NCBI RefSeq assembly: GCF_964340395.1
Contig: NW_027554291.1
Span: 33,501 to 97,500, forward strand
Source: Glandiceps talaboti
Lineage: Eukaryota > Hemichordata > Enteropneusta > Spengelidae
Direction of reading: 5' to 3'
DNA: 64,000 nucleotides
A program made the translations under genes and the position numbers. The notes under the pieces were generated by a model. It was not told the DNA's origin. It worked only from the letters and a program-made list of their open reading frames with translations, and ran no database searches. Of this stretch, positions 36,859-46,872 are shown in pieces; within the stretch, counting starts at the first letter, position 1, and the number at the start of each line of letters is the position of its first letter.

Positions 36859-38049
36859 CTGAAAAATCGGAATTAAATTTTATTTATTATGTATAATTCC
36901 ATGCAAGTAGCTTTGCTATGTTGCTGAGTTGTCTTCATAATAGAATAATGACAATGTCAATACAGAAACACTACGAAACTATTTACCACTATAGGCAGTA
37001 AAATATATATTGTACTTTTAGGAGAAATTTGAAAATTATGTCAATCTTTTTACATGTTATTGTATATCTAATCAATTTCAAGAGTTTCAGTATAGTAGAA
37101 CATAATAATAAAAATAATAGCTCCACTCCTTTACCATTTATAACTGTTGCCTTAGGTTGTGGTGCACCTCTCCTGAACTCTATGCACATGACATTGGTCT
37201 TATTAATGTTCAGTTAGATGGGACCAAAGATGTGAATATATCAGGAGAGGTACACCACAACCTAAAGCAACAGTCAATTAACCATACCATACTAAGCAAT
37301 AACCAGCAGCCCTTCACCAGGAATTTGAAGATTCACCATCCCGTCGGTGCTATAGAGTTCCCAAGACAAAAACTAATAGAGTTAAATATTCATTCAATCC
37401 AACTGCAATTTCTTTACTGAATCATGTCAGGAATGACTAGCAACCAACTGTTCAATAAATGTTTTAATGTGTCTACCTTTGTTTGAATTTGGAACTGTCC
37501 CTTTTTTTTTTAAAGTTGTATTTGTTGTACATATTTTAATGTATGATTTTAATATTTCCGACTGTCGCACAAAAGTAGTGTCGGTTATTAATGTTGACTA
37601 AAGCTTATCAGATGTAATTACAAAAGGCAAACATTTAGTTATGGTAATGAGCTGATAAGGATTGATAAGAAAGTACAAGAATTGCACTTTTGTGGTAAAG
37701 GCGATGTTCCCCTCGTGTGTTATTACATACCCCTCTGAGAACTAATACCGACCAGATTAACATCTTTACTGGAAAGAAATACCAGTGCTCTTAGCAAGGG
37801 TAATTCAATCTAAAATTATGTACATATTTTCACATGCGTAATATTAAAGGGTCGATCATGAACCAAATTGAACTGTTATGCTTTTGTTCACAGGCATTAA
37901 TTAAATATGTTGTAAGTAAACTTGAAATATGTATCACAAAAGTTAAACAAACCAAATAAATTGTTGGGTTGACACCAAAAGTGTGATAGGACCTCAGGAT
38001 TATAGGACCTCAATATACATGTCTAAACCCATTAATGTACATTGAATGT
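36859..38049. other. no gene; includes a 34-bp inverted repeat
   Basis: No coding signal. The inverted repeat at 37,143-37,274 is listed separately. A near-identical echo of 'gtcggtgctatagagttccc' type sequence is absent elsewhere. Confidence 0.35.
37143..37274. repeat. 34-bp inverted repeat with 64-bp loop
   Basis: ACTGTTGCCTTAGGTTGTGG at 37,143-37,176 and its complement at 37,241-37,274 match over 34 bases with two mismatches. The structure could be a small MITE-like element or a hairpin-forming transcript. No target duplication is clear. Confidence 0.75.
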
Positions 38050-38560
38050 TGTAAATTTTTTAGTCCCCGCTGGACGAAGTCCGGGACGGGTACTTATGGA
38101 TTGGGATCCGTCCGTCCGGAGCCATTTCTTAGAGATGCCTGGACCGATTTTTTTCAAACTTTGTACAGGGGCATCATACTACATTTGTATGGCATACATA
38201 TGCACGTCAATTTGTTTCATGATACGATCCAATATGGCCGCCTAGCAGCCATTTTGTTTGTGTATTTTCCCTGTTCAAAGCCATAACTCAGACATGCTTG
38301 AACAGATCTCTTTCAAAGTTGGTATTAGGACAGTGTTCTATGACATACAAGTGCATATTCATTGTTGTCGTGATACGATCCAATATGGCTACCTGGCAGC
38401 CATTTTGTTTGCGAATTTTCCATGTCCAAATTTAGCCATAACTCAGACATGCTTGAACAGATCTCATTCAAAGTTGGTATTAGCACAGTGTTCTATGACA
38501 TACATGTGCATATCCATTTTCGTCATGATAATATGAGGCCAAACAATATTAACCAGGTTT
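38050..38560 (+). repeat. interspersed repeat with CCCCGCTGGACGAAGTCCGGG start and 150-bp internal repeats
   Basis: It begins agtCCCCGCTGGACGAAGTCC-ggg, which contains the self-complementary GGAC-gaa-GTCC, followed by 'gagatgcctggaccgatttt'. Then 'gatacgatccaatatgg' recurs at 38,221 and 38,371, and 'ataactcagacatgcttgaa' at 38,284 and about 38,440, giving two ~150-bp internal units. I recall very similar sequence in many marine invertebrate genomes, but its class is unknown to me. Confidence 0.5.
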
Positions 38561-38964
38561 GAAAATTACAACATAAACTGCCAGTCCCTTAAAACCCAAT
38601 CATAGTGGGGTCTATGTCATTCTCAATGACTTGTTGTTTTGTAGGCAAAAATAACAAATATCTCATTTGGCTCATGCCTCTTTAATTTACATTCATTTCA
38701 TATATTAAGTACTATCAAAGACATTTATCATAAAACAATGTAAAGTATATGTAATCAGAAATTCCCGCCGGTGAAGCTATTTACATATCCTGACTCCACC
38801 CACGTACTACGTCACGCAACTACATCACGCTAGAAAACGCTACACCTGCGCTACTGGATTGTAAATAGCGCCGTCCATATCTCCATGCAGAAATGTGTTG
38901 GTGCATATTCTCAATCTCATGACTCTGGAAGCAATGCTCGAACAAAAAAGGGGGAAATAATTGT

Positions 38965-39075
38965 TAAATATTGTACAAGTTACAACTATATGGTACTTTC
39001 CTGTTTTCATGATTTACAATGCGCTTGCTAAATATGGCATATGTTGTGTAATATAAAGATTAATTGATTGATCAA
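38965..39075 (+). repeat. non-LTR 3' tail, second copy
   Basis: 'gcgcttgctaaatatggcat' followed by 'taatataaagattaattgat' resembles the tail at 1,560-1,650. It is probably the same LINE/SINE family, 3' end only. Confidence 0.35.
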
Positions 39076-39302
39076 TTTATTTATTTATTTATTGTATGTG
39101 ACAATGTTGCTGATACAAACACTCGATTGTGAAAGCATGGTGTCTGCTAAGTGGTGAATAAGGATCAGTCTTTGCTGGAACAGGAGATCAAATATGATGA
39201 TGATATAAATTATTTGAATTTATGATGTAGTCACACTACTACACTAGTACTATTTGTAAATCTATGCAGTTTCACTTTCATGTCGATGTTATCTCAATTC
39301 AG

Positions 39303-39440
39303 GTATCTAATGTCGAACCACAAGAGAGGGTAAAGAAAAGTGAATACAAAAATGAAAAAAACATCGCATGGTTTTGTTTGTTGGTAATTTACCTTTCAAC
39401 ACCACAAAGGAAGAGTTGGAAGAACATTTTAGTAAAACAG
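39303..39440 (+). CDS. RRM first-half exon
   Basis: The acceptor tctcaattcag precedes the exon and the donor ACAG|GTATGT ends it. The frame from 39,368 reads MVLFVGNLPFNTTKEELEEH-FSKTG, which is RNP2 (LFVGNL) plus helix 1 of an RNA-recognition motif. Upstream codons (VSNVEPQERVKKSEYKNEKN) are protein-like but in another frame, so a small frame change lies near the A-run at 39,354-39,362. The RRM binds RNA; the particular protein is not identified. Probably a remnant of a host nucleolar-type RRM gene or a gene fragment. Confidence 0.5.
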
Positions 39441-40439
39441 GTATGTATCTCTACTGTATAGTCAAATGGATTTCTCTAGCACAGAATTCCGTTTTTACCA
39501 TCAACAGCGATAGTTTATTGGAGTGTTTATATAAACGTAACGACGTTATCACATCCTTACCTCACATAATTCAAACTGGAGGTTGAGTTTGTAGTTAACT
39601 GAATGAAGTAACATATTACAATCTCCTGTCAGTGTGTGATGGATTACTTCTGACATACAAGTTGTTCATCCCTTTCCCAGGAGATTTAGCTAGGTTTTTG
39701 ATAGGATTTGTCTGTTTGACTGTACGTACATAGAAAGAGATCATAGAGATTGACTACAGAGTATAATAACTAGACTTGGTATACATGTATATAGCTTGCA
39801 GTCTATTGTCATCTACTGTATTACACCAGGTAGTTTGGCACCCACTTATGTAGAAAAATAAATTTCATACCTTTGCATAAATTTTGTACAAATCAAAATA
39901 AGTGAATATTGGGAAGATTTATACTAACTGTTTGGATCATTTGGCTACTATTAGTATAACAAACATTTACCACTGTACTGTTCAAAAGCAGTTTTTAAAC
40001 CAAAAGGAGGCATAAGAGGGTCCTTTTATAAGCTAGAATAAATTTTCTAATTGGTCACCTGAGGTTATGTTGACCTGCAGGAAATCAGGAAATGAAATCT
40101 AGTATCTTTACTGGTTGATATGAACTATTTCTACTCAACAGTCATTTAGGAAAACAGATGCAAATTACTAGAAATCTACCCGTTATCCCACTTGATGTCA
40201 GTAGTGTGTTGTGAATATTAATGAATCTTGGATAGTGGACAAGTTCAGCCAATTCTTGGTATCTGCAATAGGATTTTACCATATGCTAGAGCATCAACAT
40301 AGAACAAGAAGGTAGACTTTTTCTGATGCACCGCTATTGTATTACACACATAGTGTGAGGACCAGAAGTCTTGATGTTACTATCTTTATGACTTAACTTG
40401 GTGGTAAAATTCTACTTCAGATACCAAGATATATCAATA
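39441..40439. other. intron-like, nothing identified
   Basis: AT-rich sequence between the RRM exon and the ~70-bp tandem repeat; no coding or repeat signal stands out. Confidence 0.35.
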
Positions 40440-40888
40440 TTAAGATATATCAATATTTTTTTAAGGGCAGTAAGTAGATAAAATCTACTGGGGTTCCCAT
40501 CATATCATTTTACCAGGGTTCCCTACCAATATTTTTTAAGGGCAGTAAGTAGGTAAAATCTACAGGAGTTCCCCAGTCATTTTTCCAGGGTTCCTATCAA
40601 TATTTTTTTAAGTGCAGTAAGTAGGTAAAATCTACAAGGGTTCCCATATCATTTTACGAGGGTTCCCTACCAATATTTTTTAAGGGCAGTAAGTAGGTAA
40701 AATCTACAGGAGTTCCCCAGTCATTTTACCAGGGTTCCTACCAGTGTTTTTAAGGGCAGTAAGTAGGTAAAATCTACCGGGTTCCCATATCATTTTACCG
40801 GGTTCCCTACTAGTGTTTTTAAGGGCAGTAAGTAGATAAACTCTACCAGGGTTCCCATATCATTTTATCAGGGTTCCTACCAATATTT
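40440..40888. repeat. six tandem ~70-bp units
   Basis: The phrase 'ttaagggcagtaagtaggta-aaatctac' returns at 40,463, 40,538, 40,610, 40,682, 40,752 and 40,821, giving spacings of 69-75 bp, with 'gggttccctaccaatatttt' between. R3 is inserted at the 3' end of the array, just after 'ccaatatttt'. Confidence 0.85.
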
Positions 40889-40890
40889 TC

Positions 40891-42874
40891 AGCTCCGCTG
40901 TCAGCGAAAGCTGAAAGCGTAGCTTTAGGTATAGGTTGTATAGAGTATAGAGAGTAGAGTGAATCATAGGTGTCCGTCAAACTTTTATATTTTCATTATC
41001 TTCTCCGAAAGTGAGTCAGAATTCTTCGATATTTGGTGTGCATGTTCCCTGGGGGGAGGCTATTCAGATTTATTCATGCCAAGTTGATCTGTGCCATTTT
41101 CAATTTTTTATGATTTTTTTTCTTAAAATGACATTTTCATCATCTCCTCACGTACTTCTTGTCAGATTGCTTTGATATCTGGTGTGTTGATGCGCAGGGG
41201 GTAGCTTACTTAGATTTGTTAATTTCAAGTCTTCTTTTCTATTTTTTATGATTTTTTTTTGTAATTTATAAAAAATTAATATGTTAATGAGCATTCTGAC
41301 CGACGCCATATTGGAAATCAGTCCGCGAGACTTTAGGTAAACTGCAACTTTTCAAAAGACACTATTGACATCAAACAAGCAATGTAATATGTGCTGTATA
41401 GTCTTAATTCTACGCATTATGCGCCCAAATGACAAATATTTGTTCGAAACAGGGTTGTAAACTTCAAATCCAAATTCTCCACCCCTCCTACAGAATGGTT
41501 CATTCCAGTATACGCACCTCACGATCAAGTGAGAAGTCGTGCATGCCTAGCCTGAACTGAAGTGTATGGGACGTTTTTTGACAGAGTCAGTCGTCAATAA
41601 AAACGATAATACGCTTTCTAAAATTATCACATTTTGAAAGGGTAAGTACTTTGTGGTTCATTTATGGAGTTTTGTTTTTGTACGATCAATATTGGTGGCA
41701 AAATTACAGCGTCAAAATTACTGATGTGGTAACGCACGACAAGCGACAATCCCAAGTACCCGGATGCACGAGGGACTAACCCGAAAGCAAGTCGTTGCCA
41801 GCCATACGTTACAGTGGTAACATCGTCCGAGAAATCGCTGCGTTCAGAGTGTCATTATTCACAGAATTGTTTTTTTTCAAGTGAAAACCCGTCTTGAATT
41901 GTATAACTCTAACAAATGAAGACATGTCAAGTTATATTTTGAAAGTTGTATCGCTAGTTTGAGACGATTTCCTCACGTACTATCGAGGCTTGGACCTTAC
42001 TCCAGTTCAGCGGGAAGTTTAACCAGTCCGATAATTCTTTCTGGTTTGGTTTACAACACTTTTGATCGCGCAGATTTTGTTGTTGTGATGAAAAGAAATT
42101 AAAAAAAAAGATCACTTCAACCATTTCGTTGTGTTTTCTTAGTGAAAGGTAATCGAACATGAACGAGTGTTACCACTGTCACGGATGGCTTAGTCCTGCT
42201 TGCATGCGGAGTAATCCGGGACTCGATTCTGACAATTGTCCCTCCTACCTCCATGTTTAGAGTCAAGTCAGTAATACAGACTCGTGCACCGTCATGTAAG
42301 CAGGACTACGTATGGCTAAGAATGACTCTCTTCCGGGTACTTGGGATTGTCGCCGTACGGAAACTAAGATGGCGATTAATACATTTCTTCCCTATATATA
42401 TCTACTACAACTAGTACAAGTTGAATGTTGTTGACTTGGTAAATTTGTTAGAAAATTCAAATTCAAATTGCCTCAAAATTATTTTAGATCCCTAGTTTAT
42501 TTCATTCATCATTAACATTTTCCAGAGTTAAAGCTGTAAGACATTGGAATTATTTATAGCCATCCTCAGAATCTTTTTTTTTCTTTTTCTTGTGTGCATT
42601 TCCCAGTCATTTTTTTCAGAGATTTTGTGCAATTTTTCATAACAGTAGATTTTTGTTATAAAATGGTGACTATGGTATAAAAGTACAATACATTACCAAC
42701 TTCTGTGTAAAATGTGTTTTATAGTGAGACATCATATGAAACCAGTAACCACTTTATTACATCGCTAAAACAAAACTGCATAGTGAAGAACTGAACCACT
42801 TCTACATGTCACCAAAGTAAAAAAAAAAATTTAAAAAAAAAACAGCGAAGCTATTCTGACTGATAGGTCGCTTG
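40891..42874 (-). mobile_element. unclassified element copy R3 (about 2.0 kb, shortest)
   Basis: Inverse orientation to R1 and R2. It starts AGCTCCGCTGTCAGCGAAAG (complement of the 3' end of R1) at 40,891 and ends TGATAGGTCGCTTG at 42,874 (complement of the CAAGCG 5' end). All landmarks appear in the same order. It lacks the 1.74-kb insertion of R1 and the Tigger of R2, so it is closest to the ancestral layout apart from a 118-bp MITE at 42,191-42,308. Confidence 0.8.
42191..42308. mobile_element. 118-bp MITE in R3 with 9-bp target duplication
   Basis: The ends are TAGTCCTGCTTGCATG and CATGTAAGCAGGACTA, a 16-bp inverted repeat with one mismatch. It is flanked by cggatggct (left) and cgtatggct (right), where R2 has a single cgtatggct, so the insertion made a nine-base duplication. 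Duplication length and size suggest a hAT- or Mutator-like MITE. A segment at 51,865-51,891 (gtgcatcgtcatgcaagcaggacta) matches its right end. Confidence 0.75.
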
Positions 42875-43779
42875 TGTGTGTAAGATATAATATGCATTAT
42901 GAGACTTTTAACAAGTCACTATAACTTTAAAATGCAAATGCTTGAGCTTGGTGTTCCTATGAAAATGCATCCGTGACTTCAATCAGATACTAATGTACAC
43001 CTTTGTTTTATCTATAGAGTACCTGTTAGCGAGAGAACAGGATTCCGGAATAAAATATGACATCACAGAGACAGCTTTCAATAAAAAAGTTACCAATAAA
43101 ATAAGCAACGCAAGATGTAAGCATGACCTGGCAAGACTGATATCTTGTAATACCGGTAGTTCCCATTGAATGTTTTAGAACAAAAATTCTTGTTTTTCTG
43201 TAAGTTTTGAGCCTGTATCAAAGTGATTTTTAGATATATCACTTCCAATTGTACTTTATCATCTATATTTAGTTCAACAGTATAGTAACAAGAAGTAAAT
43301 AAATGAAGATTTCTTAGTATATTTTGATTCCGTGCAGGTTTATTGTGTATGCAAGTTCTGTAGTGAAGTCTAATCTGGTGAGTAGTGGACATCCTTTTAA
43401 ATATGTATTCAAAGAGGTAAAAAAAAAAACAATTGCACTTCTACATCACATTCATGAAGTGGACTCACTGGCATATATTTTGTGCATTTGCAAGCTGTCA
43501 AATTCAAGTGTACTGCTGAATAACAAACTGTATACAGGCTAATATCTTAACCTTTACATGCAGGCCTTGCTAGCAGTTGAACTGCTTAGCTCATTTAAAT
43601 ATTTCGGCCTATACACATGCTAAGGAACTGCTAGTGAACTGCTAAGGCCCTATGTACTGCTTATGGGCAAAAATAACAGTTTGAAGGTTAATATCTTAGC
43701 CTTTACATGCTAATATGAAGGTTAAGCGCAGGCCTGCAAGTTTTGTAAGGGTTATACATGCAGTAGTACTTCTACTGCC
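42875..43779. other. possible second RRM exon piece and short direct repeats
   Basis: After the acceptor-like ttttatctatag at 43,017 the frame reads VPVSERTGFRNK (to about 43,056), which fits the segment before RNP1 of an RRM, same strand as the exon at 39,303-39,440, but the splice phase does not join them directly. Upstream of the RAG1-like gene, 'aatatctta(a/g)cctttacatgc' occurs at 43,542 and 43,689. Confidence 0.3.
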
Positions 43780-46700
43780 ATGATGGCCACATGTGGTGCT
43801 ACCGATCGAAATCCTGGGTCTGACGATCGCAAAATCGCGATCGGTCGCTCTTACTGTGGATCATCCACTATACTTGATCTTTCGTCTGAAGTGTTGATGC
43901 AAATTTTTGGTTTTCTTTGTTATTTCAATGCAGTTTCAGAAGGTGAAAACTTTGTGTTCGTTACGTATGGTTTGTACCCGTTTTTATGCCGTTGGTTGCT
44001 GTGATATTTCTTTGACTAATATGATTAAATGTTTTGACTTGACTACACCTAAGTATTGTAGTGTCTCGAAGTATTTATTTCAAAAGTTTAAACTAATGAA
44101 GGCAAGGGCTGTGGCTGGCAATGAACTTGGCAGCCGTGTCAACGCAATAATTTCCATGGGACACAATCAAATAAGAGCAGGGTTGAGGAAGTTATTGAAC
44201 ACACAGAGAGGCGGTCCTGATCGTTCTTACGTTGATGCGGCAATTTCTGTTTTATTTTGTTCAAATCGAACATCATTGTCGCAAACAAAGAGTAAATCTT
44301 ATGTTTCTAAAATTATTAATGAACACAGATTGATCGGATTTAAGATGTCGGGTAATGACGAAGTAGGGCTATGGAAGGCACGACTGCAAAATGACAAGGA
44401 GTTCGCTAAGAGTCTTTTAACTGTCGATTTTTTTAAGGAGGCTACGACCTCTAGCAATTTTGACGTGCTCCCCCTTCCAATTAAAATGGCTATTTTGAGT
44501 GGTATGGAAGTAGACACTGCTGAAAATACTGTACAGGGAGATACATTCGGGTTTAATCTGTGGACAGACAGAGAAGCGGAACATATGTTCATTCATCTGG
44601 GGGGTGGGTTGTCAGAAAATGACTACTCTTGTTTAGAAAAATCACTAAGGTCAAAGGACAATGTATCCAGAATCCCAAGACTCTCAAAACTCAAGTCTAA
44701 TCTTAGGCGTTTTTACGACTGTGTAACAGAAACTACTTGTGGGAATAAAAAAGGTTGGAGGGTAAAATCAGTTGAGAAACAAATATTAGACCAATTGGGG
44801 GAAATTTCCAATGATAATAATCTGAACATTGATGTTAATAATGAAACTTATTTTGACAAAGTAGAAATTGTAGTTGGGGAGGGAGGGCACATTCCAAGAC
44901 ACAAAGGGCATAACTCAGAATTTTTAAAATTTTTGCAGTGAGTGGAGCAATACGGATTATAAAATATGAGGGCAAGGAAATATGGCGGGACCTAAACCCA
45001 CAGTCTGATGACAGCCGAATCCCCCTTGCCATCATCAATGCAGCTGAATCTGACCTGGTTATGAAAGAGGAGATTCTGCCCATCTTTGAAGCCACAGAAA
45101 AAATGTCAGAGTCTGATCTCAGAGGCATCACATACAGACGTAAATTAGAAGGCAATGAAAAATACAAGTGCCTTGTTTTACAACGAAAGAGTACAAAATT
45201 CTTTTGCAATTTGTGTGATGTCTCTGCAGACCAATGTCATAATGTGAACCATTCCTGGGACATGACAATTACATCTTCAGTCATGAAAGAATGGGCAAAA
45301 TCTCATCAGTATGGTCAAACTGGTGACCCCATTATCAGCTATGACCCCAAAAGTGAGTACACTTTGGATCAATTGCATGCAAAGTTGCGGAATATGGGGA
45401 AATTTCTGGATGAGTTATTGGTTGAAGCAACTAACCTTGATAAAAAAACTGAGTATTTGCTAAAATATGCAGAATTACCAACTGAAATGCAAAATGATAT
45501 AAAAAAGTATGAGGATCATCTTGCTGATCAATTTAATTTAAAAATGGAACTGCATAATGAAGGGTATGAAAAAGATCTAGCTCAAGGGAAAAAGTATGAC
45601 CTAACTGACAAGGTACACAAAAAACTTCAAGTAGCTTCACAGGCCTTTTCCTTTCCCACTGAAGAAGAATTTCAACTTGACACTGAAGATTGTGCAGAGA
45701 ATTATATAGATACTTTAATTAACAGTGAAACACAAAAGAAAGAATACAAATGTAATTCATGTAATAAACAATATAAATCTTGATCAGGAGTTGTCAGCCA
45801 TGTACAATCTGCCCACGGAAAAATGACCCAGAAACCCCTGCAAGGGAAAAAGAAAGAGCACGAGTTAAACATTTTTTAAAAAAGAGAGAAAAATTTGCAT
45901 GAAATTGAAGAGATTATAAATACTAGGGCTCTAGTACACCACAACAATGTCAAATACAACTACAAATAACACACCCTGAAAAACTACAAAGTGTGGCAGC
46001 TGAGTTCACATCTATTGACAGGGAAATAATTGAAAAAGGAAAAGCTGCAGACATACTAGCACTTGATTACCATAAGAGAGGTAAGTTAATAATCCATGAC
46101 AATACAAATGAAAGACACCATGCACTCATTAATAACATACACAGTAGACTAAAGTATATTTCCCCATCAAAAGATGATGAGGGAAAAGTGATAGAAAATA
46201 CAGAAAGAGGACAAGAAAGAATCTCGGCAAATAAACAAAAGAAGGAAATTCAGGACAAACTAAGCAATATTGATAAAGTTATGCAGGCAGAGAATGGTGA
46301 AAGAGGTAAAGTGCAACAATTAAAAGCTTTTCTCAGAAGTAAATGTATCGTGAAAAAATATGGGGGGGTTACGAGGGTGGCGCATGCACCCGTTTTATGG
46401 CTGAGGATGTGCTAAGAGGGTGTGAAAGAATACTGTTTGAATCTGAACATGCACACAAGATAACAGCCATCGTCAGAGACTATCGAGCACTCAACCATAT
46501 AATGAGTATTACTCACTTTACTGATGATGATTTACACAGTTACAACATGTTATAACAGTGAGTAGTTTTGAAGAGCTATGTGAAGTATTTGACTGTAAGG
46601 CAAAACAATGGTTAAAGCAAATAGTCACTGACCTGCCACATGTAACACTGACACACTACATGCATATCGTTGCACAGCATGGCTGTCAGCTCCTGCAAAG

Positions 46701-46872
46701 AGACAAGGGTATCAATATTCACAGTAGCTCTGGTATTGAAATGTCACATCAACGAATGAAAATGGATATTCGTCGCCATTTAGGAGGAGGATCCTGGGCC
46801 AAAACATTATTAGTACGTTGGTTGATGAGGACCAACAGAGAAATCCTTAGAAATACTCCAATTTCAGAGTAA
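43780..46872 (+). pseudogene. RAG1/Transib-type transposase-like gene with F-box-like start
   Basis: Several consecutive plus-strand frames form one protein-like series. (1) Near 43,870 ILDLSSEVLMQIFGFLCYF, then in the next frame LRMVCTRFYAVGCC: the two halves of an F-box, one frame apart. (2) 43,990-44,941, basic helical sequence (MGHNQIRAGLRKLLNTQRGG), no domain named. (3) 44,938-45,783: IPLAIINAAESDLVMKEEIL, then FFCNLCDVS, then YTLDQLHAKLRNMGKFLDEL, then LADQFNLKMELHN, in the same order and spacing as RAG1 PLCLMLADESDHETL, YICTLCDAT, SIDALHCDIGN and LRKKMNLKPIM. (4) A C2H2 finger (YKCNSCNKQYKS ... HVQSAHG) with an in-frame TGA. (5) 45,993-46,555, two overlapping frames. (6) 46,558-46,872: YMHIVAQHGCQLLQRDKGIN and SSGIEMSHQR, matching RAG1's H-x4-H and E962 region. 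CxxC and H-x4-H, the RAG1 zinc ligands, are kept and the E is kept; Ala stands at the D600 position and Lys at D708. At least four stops or frame changes: inactive as it stands. Confidence 0.6.
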
